This document shows positions 36,042-44,114 of a DNA stretch of 64,000 nucleotides, in pieces (position 1 is the stretch's first letter; the number at the start of each line of letters is the position of its first letter). The stretch is from Hungatella_A sp034142505 (GTDB lineage Bacteria; Bacillota; Clostridia; Lachnospirales; Lachnospiraceae). The notes beneath the pieces were generated by a model. That model saw only the letters and a program-made list of their open reading frames with translations, was not told the DNA's origin and did no database searches. The DNA lies in the NCBI GenBank assembly GCA_034142505.1, contig JAWZDV010000022.1, positions 1 through 64,000 on the forward strand. The letters run 5' to 3'. The position numbers were made by a program, and so were the translations under genes.

Positions 36042-36968
36042 ATGACAAAATTACAGTTCAGGAACATCTCTCTGGAGGATAAAGAACCTGTGGAGGAGAT
36101 TCTGAAGGCGGTGGGCAGCCAGTCCTGCCAGCACAGTTTTCCCAATCTCTGGTGCCTGAAGGAGAAATATGGAACGGAACTGTGCATCAGGGAAAATGTG
36201 CTCTACATCAGGCAGACACTGCGCCGGCTCGATGGACGCACGGCCTATTTCTCCCCGGTTGGGGAGGGGGCGGGCTGTGAGGCGGTGAGCGCGGTAGAAC
36301 AGTGTGCCAAACAGGATGGCAGGGGATTCTTTCTGTTTGGGATTACGGAGGAACGCAGGGAGCAGTTTGGGCCCTGCCTCACGGACCACTACCGGATGGT
36401 GGCGGACCGGGACTGGTACGAATATATTTATTCGGCGGACCGGCTCCGCAGTCTTTCCGGCAGCGGTTTATCTCACAGAAGACGGGATGTATGCGCGTTT
36501 TGGCGTCAGTACGGATGCCGTGCAGAGACAGAACCTGTGGGCAGAAAAAATCTGGCGGAAGTGGTTGACTTTCAGTGCCGGTGGCAGCAGGAAAATATAG
36601 GGCGGAATCAGGCACCAGGCCTGCTTGCAGGGGAACACCGGTCCATCTTAAACGGTCTGGAACATTTTGAAGAGCTGGGACTGTGCGGAGTGTTAATCCG
36701 TATGGATGGAACGATCGCCGGCTATGGTTATGGTGCGGATTTGGGGAGGGATACCTTTGATATCATTGCCCAGAAAGCAGATTACGGTTTCCGCAATCTG
36801 AACCAGGCGCTTTTTCGGGAACTAGCCGCCTGCCGGCCGGAGGCAGAGTATATTAATTATGAGGAGGATATTGGCCTGGCAGGGCTTCGGCAGGCCAAGC
36901 TTTCCTACAAACCGGAACGGCTGCTGCGAAAATACAATGCTGTGCCTGTGGGAGGTGTATATGAATAA
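36042..36968 (+). CDS. DUF2156 protein (PG-lysyltransferase C-terminal-like)
   Basis: The 308-aa product resembles the DUF2156 family, a GNAT-like fold related to the soluble part of MprF: QHSFPNLWCLKEKYGTEL, ADRDWYEYIYSADRL, and DIIAQKADYGFRNLNQALF with INYEEDIGLAGLRQAKLSY. No membrane part is present, so a free acyl- or aminoacyl-transferase role is possible; the substrate is unknown. The ATG at 36042 follows GGGAGGAG. It overlaps the next gene by 8 bp and is probably co-transcribed with the phosphatase. Confidence 0.8.
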   Translation: MTKLQFRNISLEDKEPVEEILKAVGSQSCQHSFPNLWCLKEKYGTELCIRENVLYIRQTLRRLDGRTAYFSPVGEGAGCEAVSAVEQCAKQDGRGFFLFGITEERREQFGPCLTDHYRMVADRDWYEYIYSADRLRSLSGSGLSHRRRDVCAFWRQYGCRAETEPVGRKNLAEVVDFQCRWQQENIGRNQAPGLLAGEHRSILNGLEHFEELGLCGVLIRMDGTIAGYGYGADLGRDTFDIIAQKADYGFRNLNQALFRELAACRPEAEYINYEEDIGLAGLRQAKLSYKPERLLRKYNAVPVGGVYE

Positions 36969-37896
36969 GCTGGAAGCCTGTTTTGTGCTGCTCTCCGTTA
37001 CCTTTTTCTGGGGAATCCAGTACATGTTCCTGGGAAATATCCCGGATGGAATCTCAACATTTGCCTTTTTAGCAATGACAAATGCCATCGGATTTCTGCT
37101 GGTGGCGTCCGTATTTTTGAAAGAGTTTATGAGAGTGACCAGAAAGCTGGTGTGGAAGAGTTTTCTTACCGCGGTCCTGCTGTTTGGTTTTAATGTACTG
37201 CTGACCATGGGCTCCCGCTCCCTGGAGACATCCACGGCTTCTTTTTTAGCGGCGGCCTACATTATCTTTATTCCCGCCGTGATGGTGGTCTTCCGAAAGA
37301 AAGTATACCGGAGAAATGCTGCCGGCGTGCTGATGGCACTGATCGGAATTTTCCTGGCTACCGGGATCGGGAGTGGAAATGGAGCAGGAACCGGCAGACT
37401 CACCGGTATTCCGATCGGCATTCTGTACCTGATAGGAGCCGATATTTTTTTCGCTGTCTACATTGTGGTGCTGGAGGAACTGGCCGGCGGTTTAAGCCCG
37501 GTTTTGCTGTCCATGGGACAGATGTTCTTCGGGTCCCTCTTCGGACTGGCCGGCTGGCTTGTGGTTCAGCCTGAGACTATAGTACACCTGCCCATGGACC
37601 CGCAGTTTTGGGCCAGCGTGCTGGTGATCGCCGTGTTTATCCGCGGCTTCACTACGGTCATGCAGGTCTATGCCCAGCGCTATGTATCCGCGCTGAATGC
37701 TTCCCTGATCTTTTCCACAGAGATCATCTTCACGCTGATTTCCATGCAGTTTCTGCCGCTGCTGCTGGGAGAAGAGAGAGAACCGCTGACCGTGCCTAAA
37801 GTCTGCGGCTGCCTGGTTATTATTGGAGGCGCGCTGGTGTCGGAGGGAGTTATTCGGATTCCGGATGGCGTGAGAAGACGAAGCGGCAGTGATTAG
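36961..37896 (+). CDS. EamA/DMT-family transporter
   Basis: The 311-aa product has ten hydrophobic segments in two EamA halves, beginning FVLLSVTFFWGIQYMFLGNI, and ends with a short basic tail. It belongs to the drug/metabolite transporter superfamily; the substrate cannot be told. The ATG at 36961 overlaps the DUF2156 gene. Its link to the injector is only positional. Confidence 0.88.
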   Translation: MNKLEACFVLLSVTFFWGIQYMFLGNIPDGISTFAFLAMTNAIGFLLVASVFLKEFMRVTRKLVWKSFLTAVLLFGFNVLLTMGSRSLETSTASFLAAAYIIFIPAVMVVFRKKVYRRNAAGVLMALIGIFLATGIGSGNGAGTGRLTGIPIGILYLIGADIFFAVYIVVLEELAGGLSPVLLSMGQMFFGSLFGLAGWLVVQPETIVHLPMDPQFWASVLVIAVFIRGFTTVMQVYAQRYVSALNASLIFSTEIIFTLISMQFLPLLLGEEREPLTVPKVCGCLVIIGGALVSEGVIRIPDGVRRRSGSD

Positions 37897-37944
37897 AATT
37901 CATACGGCCAGAATCTATACGTGAAATAGAAAGAGGTATTGCTG

Positions 37945-38919
37945 ATGAAACAGAAAATCATGAATAGCTTGCCAAAAGAAAGAGTGATGTGTTTTTTTGC
38001 TTGCGCTGCCGTCTATCTGTTTTTGGATATTCCGTTTCGCACCATGGGGTTTTTAAACCTCCTTCCATTAGCCGGACCGAAAAATGCCCTGCCCATGGTG
38101 ACAGGACTTGTCTTTGGACCAGCCGGAACCTGGGGAAGCGCTATGGGCGCTCTGCTGTCCGGCTGTATAAGCGGCGCTTCCCTGCCGGAGGCTGTCGCAG
38201 AAGCTGTCCCGGCAGCGGCAGCTTCCATATTATTTTACCGGCTTTGGTATCTGGGGCACGGAAGAAGCGGTAAGACAGATTTAAAGTCTGTGAACCATAT
38301 GATCTGTTTTTTCCTGAAAGGGACCGCTGCCGGCTTCGTGATGGGAGGAATCGAAGGGATATTTCTGACCGGACACTATCACGTCAGCTTCATGATGTTA
38401 TTCCTGGAGGTGGGAATCAGTTCCTCGGCCTGGCTGCTTCTGATTGGAATGCCGGTATTTATCCTTCTGACCTCCGTATTTGCCATCCGCCCATGGGCTC
38501 CGGGATATATGTTTGCGGATGGAGAGAGGGAGGAGCCGGGAGATTTAATTTTGGATCTCGGATCGGATGTCCGGGAACTTGCCATTGTGGGAGATGCAGT
38601 GGAACAATACAATGAACAAAATGGAATCTCAGCCCAGCGCGGTTATGCCATCCTGTCCTGCGTGGAAGAATTAAGTGTTCTCATCCAGCAGCGGCTGCCT
38701 AAGTCCGGTAAAATCCACATCCACATCCGATCTGGAAATAATGTTGTCGTGCGGCTCAATTATCCGGGAGAATCCTACAATCCTTTTGCCGTCCGCGTCG
38801 CCCCCGGCGGCCCCAGCGCTAATTTGGACATTTTAGGAATTCTCATGGTGCGGGAGATGGCAGTCCACGTGCGGTACCAGAGGCAGCAGGATAGAAATGA
38901 ACTGACAATAGTTGTTTAA
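37945..38919 (+). CDS. Membrane protein with HATPase-like C-terminal domain
   Basis: The 324-aa product has five or six membrane segments in residues 1-180 (FLNLLPLAGPKNALPMVTGL, VFGPAGTWGSAMGALLSG), which recall ECF-transporter S components or related sensor domains. A cytosolic domain follows at 195-324. That domain has an N-box-like AILSCVEELSVLIQQRLP and a NLDILGILMVREMA segment like a weak G2 box, so it may be a degenerate RsbW/histidine-kinase-type ATPase. It could be another input to the partner-switching module. The ATG at 37945 follows AAAGAGG. The catalytic state is uncertain. Confidence 0.6.
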   Translation: MKQKIMNSLPKERVMCFFACAAVYLFLDIPFRTMGFLNLLPLAGPKNALPMVTGLVFGPAGTWGSAMGALLSGCISGASLPEAVAEAVPAAAASILFYRLWYLGHGRSGKTDLKSVNHMICFFLKGTAAGFVMGGIEGIFLTGHYHVSFMMLFLEVGISSSAWLLLIGMPVFILLTSVFAIRPWAPGYMFADGEREEPGDLILDLGSDVRELAIVGDAVEQYNEQNGISAQRGYAILSCVEELSVLIQQRLPKSGKIHIHIRSGNNVVVRLNYPGESYNPFAVRVAPGGPSANLDILGILMVREMAVHVRYQRQQDRNELTIVV

Positions 38920-38935
38920 ATGAAAGGAGGACATG

Positions 38936-40564
38936 ATGTATCAAACATTGGAGAAGAACAATAAAAAACTGCAAAAAAAGCATATAAATACCAGTGTCTC
39001 TCATATTGCAGCTTTCCCAATCCAGATGAAACTTCCGTTAAGGCCTGCCACACAGCTTGAGGGAACAGCGTTTTCATATCTTTTGACAAATAAAGCCGAT
39101 GATCACAAACCACGGGATGATAAAGTTCCCGGAGTCTTTGTTTATGGTATTGAGGAGTTAAGAGCAGTACAGAGGATATTAGGACTCCAAATGGGAGAAA
39201 AAGTTGTGAAATTAGAAATAGAATATACTTATAGTGATGGAGCAAGTGAATCCAAAAAAGTTACTGAAACAAAAGAGTTAAATAAAGAGGGGTTGTTAGC
39301 GAGCCTGAAGGAGTTATCGAGTAAAAGAGGCCGAGGAGGAAAGGACAAAGCAGAGGCAGAAGCTATAGCTCGAGCAATCAATGCGAAGATGAATGATCTG
39401 TATGAGTTGTATGGAAAACCGGCGGTGCAGAAAGAGCCGGAATCGCTGGAAGAAGTTGAGTCTGTTTCCTGTGGCTCCGGCCAGCTGCCGAAAACAGACA
39501 AATCTGAAGGGTCAGATTCTACTCCGTTTTTGCCAGAAGGGTTTATGAGAAAGACTAAAGATCTGGCAGGCACGGAAGGATTGTACACCGTTGATCGATA
39601 CAACAATTATTCCTGGAGAAATTTTGAGGTACCTGCTAATAAGCTAAAGAAGTTTGAAGATAAGGGAGAAGTGAAAGTTGATATCAAACCAAACTACTTT
39701 AGTGTTTTTAATCCTGCTTATAATGTCACAAATGCTAAAGCTGATATAGAAAGCGATTTAAAGAACTGGATGGAGGGAAAACTTGCTGATTCCGATGAAA
39801 AGAAGTCAATTGCAGATTATCAGACGGAATTATTTAAAAGCCGGTATTCTCCGGTTGTTACTTATCTAGAAAGTGAAGATTTTACTAATACGAAAGAAAG
39901 TAAGACTGAGGAAAAAAAATCCTTTTTTAGCGTAGAGGTGATGACAAGAGCGAAACGCTTGTTTGAACTGCAAACCAGACGCGCATGTAAGTTTGGTTTA
40001 GATTATGCACAACAGAAAAATTATGATGTGGCATTCATGAGGGATGTGGAAAATGAGGATAGCGTCATTGCTAAAAAGGAGATCGAGGCGATCCATCGCG
40101 TGCCGATCACGACGTCAGAGTTGAGAAAACAATTCCGGATCGAAAAACGCGGCTCATCTGTCAAAAAGGCAAGATTCTTTAGTATAAATGGAAATGACGA
40201 TTCATCTCCATGGGATGATACGGCTAAAGCGTCAGCCTGGAGCCAGATAGAGAAAGACAATTTGATATTTTATAAGGTACTCTATAAGTATGCTAGTTCA
40301 GGAGAGAACACACAGTCAAATAATGGGGCAGATATAGAGAAGTCAGAAAAGGTGGCAGATGTTAAGACGGCGTTCCTGGAAAAATATAAAGCAAAGGAAG
40401 AAAATAAAGATTGTTCCAACAGCGAACTGGTCTGGAGAGCCTGCTGTGGTTATCTAAAGAAGGAACGTAAGAGTTCACCAAAAACGTCGGATATGAAAAG
40501 AGAAATCGTCGAAAATATAAAGTCAAATGAGGAAAAAAAGCGCAATGCAGAACCTAACCCTTGA
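38936..40564 (+). CDS. Candidate CIS effector (cargo) protein
   Basis: The 542-aa product is hydrophilic, Lys/Glu-rich, without signal peptide or membrane span, and its DNA is visibly A+T-richer than its neighbours, which suggests separate acquisition. The C-terminal half contains YDVAFMRDVENED, then HRVPITTSELRKQFR and RFFSINGNDDSSPW. From memory, an I-T-x-S-E-L-R block before a hydrophobic strand and a proline-containing tail recurs in proteins encoded with DUF4157 and CIS genes. The position at the end of the operon also fits cargo. The toxic activity is unknown. Two ATGs are adjacent; 38936 has the better spacing to AAAGGAGG. Confidence 0.5.
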   Translation: MYQTLEKNNKKLQKKHINTSVSHIAAFPIQMKLPLRPATQLEGTAFSYLLTNKADDHKPRDDKVPGVFVYGIEELRAVQRILGLQMGEKVVKLEIEYTYSDGASESKKVTETKELNKEGLLASLKELSSKRGRGGKDKAEAEAIARAINAKMNDLYELYGKPAVQKEPESLEEVESVSCGSGQLPKTDKSEGSDSTPFLPEGFMRKTKDLAGTEGLYTVDRYNNYSWRNFEVPANKLKKFEDKGEVKVDIKPNYFSVFNPAYNVTNAKADIESDLKNWMEGKLADSDEKKSIADYQTELFKSRYSPVVTYLESEDFTNTKESKTEEKKSFFSVEVMTRAKRLFELQTRRACKFGLDYAQQKNYDVAFMRDVENEDSVIAKKEIEAIHRVPITTSELRKQFRIEKRGSSVKKARFFSINGNDDSSPWDDTAKASAWSQIEKDNLIFYKVLYKYASSGENTQSNNGADIEKSEKVADVKTAFLEKYKAKEENKDCSNSELVWRACCGYLKKERKSSPKTSDMKREIVENIKSNEEKKRNAEPNP

Positions 40565-40628
40565 ATTTCCATCTGATCTTTGTTAAGATAAAGTTATGGA
40601 ATAATATGGAAGTAAAGGAGGGGAAACC

Positions 40629-40946
40629 ATGAGAAAGATGCGCATACTGGCAGCGGTTATGACTGTGCTGATGCTCGTCATACCGGCCACTCCCGTGCTT
40701 GGAGGAGAATGGGTTGCTGAGGGGTCTAACTGGAAATATTATTCCGATAATGGGAATATGGTGACCGGATGGATCGAGGACAATGGTGAATGGTATTTTC
40801 TTCAGGCATCGGGGAATATGGCTACCGGCTGGATTAAAGACGAGGGCAGCTGGTACTTTCTTTATGACAACGGCTCGATGGCACACGATACCTGGATTGA
40901 TAATTATTATGTGAATTCCAGTGGTAAATGGGTGAAAACCCGGTGA
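40629..40946 (+). CDS. Small secreted choline-binding-type repeat protein
   Basis: The 105-aa product has a signal peptide (1-26, ending TPVLGG) and three to four cell-wall-binding repeats of the CW_binding_1 type: NWKYYSDNGNMVTGWI, EWYFLQASGNMATGWI, SWYFLYDNGSMAHDTWI. These repeats bind choline or similar wall decorations. It has no catalytic domain. The start is ATG 40629 behind AAAGGAGGGGAAACC. A paralogue faces it at 41042-41359. Confidence 0.92.
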   Translation: MRKMRILAAVMTVLMLVIPATPVLGGEWVAEGSNWKYYSDNGNMVTGWIEDNGEWYFLQASGNMATGWIKDEGSWYFLYDNGSMAHDTWIDNYYVNSSGKWVKTR

Positions 40947-40965
40947 GAATGCAACTGAAAACGAG

Positions 40966-41001
40966 AAAAGAGATTCCGGTCTTGGCGGCGGAATCTCTTT
41001 T
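40966..41001 (+). terminator. Bidirectional terminator between convergent paralogues
   Basis: A perfect 13-bp stem (40966-40978 with 40989-41001, 10-nt loop) has an A-rich left arm and a T-rich right arm, so it can stop transcription from both sides. Confidence 0.85.
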
Positions 41002-41041
41002 TGGTTTGTCAATTTTTAATTTTGTGAGATGTAATTTCCTG

Positions 41042-41359
41042 TTATCTTGTTTTTACCCACTTGCCCTCGGAATCAACGTAGTAGTTGTCAACCCACTGGT
41101 CCAGCGCCAGCACGCCGTCCTCCTCGAAGTAGTACCAGCAGCCTTTGGTCTTATACCAGCCGGTCTTTTTGGTGCCGTCTTCATTTAAGTAGTACTTGTC
41201 TCCGTCATCATCTATCCATCCGGTGATACTCTCCCCGTTCTCGTCAAGATAAGTCCAGGTGTCGTTATCCCCTGCAACCCATGTGCCGGCGAATGCCGGT
41301 ACGGCAGATAAAAGCATTAGTGTAAAGGAAAGGGCTAATGTTAACATATGTTTTTTCAT
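41042..41359 (-). CDS. Small secreted choline-binding-type repeat protein
   Basis: The 105-aa product has a signal peptide (ending AVPAFA) and repeats TWTYLDENGESITGWI, KYYLNEDGTKKTGWY and CWYYFEEDGVLALDQWV. It has the same length as the facing gene and the same end, WVKTR, so the two arose by duplication and inversion. The start is ATG at 41359 behind AGGAGGCC on the minus strand. Confidence 0.92.
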   Translation of the reverse strand: MKKHMLTLALSFTLMLLSAVPAFAGTWVAGDNDTWTYLDENGESITGWIDDDGDKYYLNEDGTKKTGWYKTKGCWYYFEEDGVLALDQWVDNYYVDSEGKWVKTR

Positions 41360-41498
41360 ACATTTCGGCCTCCTTATTCTTTTTTACGTGTTTATTATAG
41401 CATAGGGAACCAGCGTTTTCCAGTTACAAACTTGTTTCAAATCTTACGATTTTAGAACAAGATTCTTACCAAAAAAAATTAAATTTTGTAATATATTT

Positions 41499-41507
41499 TT
41501 CGACAAA
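41499..41507 (-). promoter_or_regulatory. Spo0A-box-like site
   Basis: TTCGACAAA on the plus strand is TTTGTCGAA on the minus strand, matching the Spo0A box core TGTCGAA. Confidence 0.5.
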
Positions 41508-41625
41508 TAGATTTTTCAAAAAAATGGAAGGAGTTCCACAAGTAGTACCTGGAAATCGGCTAAAACACACATCTTGTGGGTCATTACAGGGGAATAATTT
41601 TATCGTTAAAAACAGGTTTGGAGTT

Positions 41626-41643
41626 TTCGACAAATTTGTCGAA
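41626..41643. promoter_or_regulatory. Palindromic pair of Spo0A-box-like sites
   Basis: TTCGACAAATTTGTCGAA is a perfect 18-bp inverted repeat that holds two opposed copies of TTTGTCGAA. It lies about 82 bp before the small coiled-coil gene. It fits Spo0A binding or a dimeric repressor operator. Confidence 0.6.
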
Positions 41644-41724
41644 TTATGCGATAAATAATTCTTTTCAAAACAAAGAAAAGAGGTTATATTGGTGGAAGTT
41701 CAAGAAAGAAGGAGGTTCCCCCAC

Positions 41725-41880
41725 ATGGAATTAGAACAAAAGTTAGCTGATACGGAAGATGAAAATGCCAGGTTGAAAGCGGACAATGAGATGCTTCTTG
41801 ATGTCATCGCACAGATGAAGATTACATTGAACCGTCTGATTGACCGCTATATGACGGATGATAATCCTAAAAGAGCATAA
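41725..41880 (+). CDS. Small coiled-coil protein
   Basis: The 51-aa product is MELEQKLADTEDENARLKAD and onward, a leucine-zipper-like coiled coil with heptad leucines. The ATG at 41725 follows a perfect AAGAAGGAGGT; a TTG at 41689 would add 12 residues. It may be a small dimeric regulator or adaptor. The preceding Spo0A-like palindrome suggests stationary-phase or sporulation control (inference). Confidence 0.65.
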   Translation: MELEQKLADTEDENARLKADNEMLLDVIAQMKITLNRLIDRYMTDDNPKRA

Positions 41881-41968
41881 GATCAGAATGCAGGAATTGA
41901 AAGTCGAACCGGATGCGCGTGAAAGAAATACAAAGACGTAAAAATTGGTTAAGAGACAGGGAGTGGGT

Positions 41969-42379
41969 TCACTCCTTTTCGTCCTTAACAGATTTTAACT
42001 CTTGTATTTCTTTTTGGAGCTGTTTTAGTTTGTTTAACTGATCCCAGATCGTGGCGTGCATCCACTCCACCGTCTCATTCAATTTCTTGTTATCAGCTTC
42101 CAGTTCTTCTACCTTGCTGGTGAGAAGTCCGACCAGTTCCCTCTGGTTATACAGCTTATCGGGTCTGGTGATTCTCTGGACATAGGTTGGACTGTTTTTA
42201 ATGATCTCTCTGGAAATCAGGCGGTCACGTTCCTCATGTCCCAAATCCATAAAATCCTGATAGGAAATATGCAGCTGTGTCATGGAAATGTTACAGGCCG
42301 GACAAACCGCGTTTTTCGGCAGTTGGAAATACGCGTAACGCCCGCATTTGCGGCAAAAATAAACAGATAATTCTCTCAT
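41969..42379 (-). CDS. Zinc-ribbon and coiled-coil protein
   Basis: The 136-aa product has an N-terminal zinc ribbon (FCRKCGRYAYF, then CPACNISM; two CxxC pairs), a middle segment with ISREIIKNSPTYVQRITRPD, and a C-terminal coiled coil (residues 80-136, VEELEADNKKLNETVEWMH). The family is not recognised. It could be a nucleic-acid-binding or scaffold protein. Confidence 0.75.
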   Translation of the reverse strand: MRELSVYFCRKCGRYAYFQLPKNAVCPACNISMTQLHISYQDFMDLGHEERDRLISREIIKNSPTYVQRITRPDKLYNQRELVGLLTSKVEELEADNKKLNETVEWMHATIWDQLNKLKQLQKEIQELKSVKDEKE

Positions 42380-42467
42380 GGCATAGGCCCTCCCGTATCA
42401 TAGGTAAAATGGTTACATTTCATATTTATTATAACGCTAATTGCTCCGTTTTGTAACTACCTTGTAG

Positions 42468-42504
42468 AAAAAGCTGCCAAAATGTTACTTTTGACAGCTT
42501 TTTT
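42468..42504 (-). terminator. Terminator of the large choline-binding-type gene
   Basis: A 15-bp stem (42468-42482 with 42489-42503, one G-U pair on the minus strand) ends in a T-run on the minus strand. Confidence 0.8.
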
Positions 42505-42536
42505 GAACGGATTTTATAGTTTTATCTGATTCAGTC

Positions 42537-43877
42537 TTATTTTATGATACCGTTGACATCAACGACCCATACTTTTCCATTAGCATCTTTTACATCTTTA
42601 TGTCCGGCGCCTAATTCCGGCTTCTCAGAAGACTTCGCGGAGGAAGAGGCTTTCTGGATGATACCGGAGGTATTCACCAGGTACTGGTTGTCCTGGAAGG
42701 TAACCGGTGCAAAACGAACGTCGGCGTCCGCATCTTTTCTTAAACCGTACTCATAGATGGCATTGTCGCGGAAGCCATGGAATCCCTGGCCCTTTCTGCT
42801 GCCGTCTGTGTAGAAGAACCAAGTCTGGTTCTCGTCTAAATCTTCATTGTATACTGTCTGCTTGCCGGTTTTCATCACTCCGTCATTATTAAATAAGAAG
42901 TGAGCGGTCTCGCCGTTTTCTAAAGTAACGACCTTAAGGCCGGTCTGCATTTCACCCTTGGTATTGAAACCGTATTTGTTAGAGGAAATGGTAAATACCT
43001 GGATTCCTGTCTCTGCGTGGAACGGCTTGCCGTTCTTGAAGTAGAAGTTGTAGGTCTCATCCGGTGTGCTGACACCAGGGGCTCCCTCAATGGTCATCCA
43101 GCCGTCTGCACGTCTTCCGGTTTCCTTATCATAGTACTGGAAGCCTTTTACGGAAGCGGTAACGGTGGTCTCTGCATCAGAAGCGGTAGCGGTTGCCGGC
43201 TCTGCATCGGGAAGTTTGTACCAACCGGTCTGCATTTTGCCGTCTACGAAGGTGTAGTAGCTGCCGTCGATCTTTTTGTCCACCTGGTTGGCTACCATCT
43301 TGCCGTTGCGGTCAAAGTAGTACCAGGAAAGGCTCTCGTCCGGATCATCGGTGTTTTCTTCCAACTGAACCCAGCCGGTCTTCATCACACCATCGGTGGA
43401 ATCGCCAAGGTAGTAAGTAGCGCCGTCGATCTCGACTTTGCCGGTAGCCATGTGGCTGTCGCTGTCGAAGTAATACCATTTATCTTCGATTACCTGCCAT
43501 TTGGAAGTAGCGGCCTTGCCGTCCTTGCCATAGTAGAACCAGTAATTCTCCGGTGCGTCCGGCGTATCCCAGTCTGATTCGTTGGCAACGCTCACCCACT
43601 GGTTTGCTACACGTTTTCCGTCGGAACCCACGTAGTATTCGTCAATCTGTGAATCAAAGGCCAGATAACCTTCTTCATCTAAGTAGAACCATTCGCCGCC
43701 CTGCTTTTTCCAGGTGTCGGTTAAGTAGTAACCGTCAGCGTCGTAGTATTTCCATGATCCGTCTTCTTCTGTCCATCCTGCTGTCTGTGCCATAACCGGC
43801 GCAGTGAATGCAGGGGTTACCGCTGCCATCATAACCGCGGTGGATAATACAGCCATCAATTTCGTCTGTTTTTTCAT
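42537..43877 (-). CDS. Secreted choline-binding-type multi-repeat protein
   Basis: The 446-aa product has a signal peptide (1-30, ending APVMAQ) and is then built almost wholly of cell-wall-binding repeats with the WYYFD.dGkm.tGW pattern, including GSWKYYDADGYYLTDTW, KWYYFDSDSHMATGKV and SWYYFDRNGKMVANQV. A short linker rich in Ala, Thr and Glu interrupts them near residue 228. No catalytic domain is visible, so it is a wall-bound structural or adhesion protein. The start is ATG at 43877. Confidence 0.92.
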   Translation of the reverse strand: MKKQTKLMAVLSTAVMMAAVTPAFTAPVMAQTAGWTEEDGSWKYYDADGYYLTDTWKKQGGEWFYLDEEGYLAFDSQIDEYYVGSDGKRVANQWVSVANESDWDTPDAPENYWFYYGKDGKAATSKWQVIEDKWYYFDSDSHMATGKVEIDGATYYLGDSTDGVMKTGWVQLEENTDDPDESLSWYYFDRNGKMVANQVDKKIDGSYYTFVDGKMQTGWYKLPDAEPATATASDAETTVTASVKGFQYYDKETGRRADGWMTIEGAPGVSTPDETYNFYFKNGKPFHAETGIQVFTISSNKYGFNTKGEMQTGLKVVTLENGETAHFLFNNDGVMKTGKQTVYNEDLDENQTWFFYTDGSRKGQGFHGFRDNAIYEYGLRKDADADVRFAPVTFQDNQYLVNTSGIIQKASSSAKSSEKPELGAGHKDVKDANGKVWVVDVNGIIK

Positions 43878-44069
43878 AATGATAGTCTCTCCTTCATATG
43901 TCGGGAATGTCTCCCGTAGATGTGTTGGCCGAAAATCCGTTGTTGCATTACTCCACGATTATATCCTATCCGGGAGGGGTGTGAAAGTGTAGGTTGTTGG
44001 TAAAATTGGTGGGAATTGTAACTGTACGACAGGTCCGCGAAACAGTTACTAGGATTTTTAAAATGAATA

Positions 44070-44078
44070 TGATATACT
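44070..44078 (+). promoter_or_regulatory. Extended -10 promoter element of glycan cluster
   Basis: TGATATACT matches the extended -10 (TGnTATAAT) about 37 bp before the ThDP enzyme gene. The -35 is poor, as expected for extended -10 promoters. Confidence 0.5.
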
Positions 44079-44114
44079 ATTAAATAAAAAAAACAGGAGA
44101 AGGAGTCTGGCCAT

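Larger units (their letters stand above)
41360..41724. other. Regulatory-looking A+T-rich intergenic region
   Basis: This 365-bp gap separates divergent genes. It is A+T-rich with runs of A and T and has three Spo0A-box-like sites (one at 41499-41507, a palindromic pair at 41626-41643). TTATTATA on the + strand near 41391-41398 could belong to the promoter of the minus-strand gene. No coding frame was found. Confidence 0.6.

Noticed and set aside
43017..43577. Plus-strand frame opposite the large choline-binding-type gene
   Set aside because: The minus-strand frame has a signal peptide and clear wall-binding repeats; the other is its shadow.
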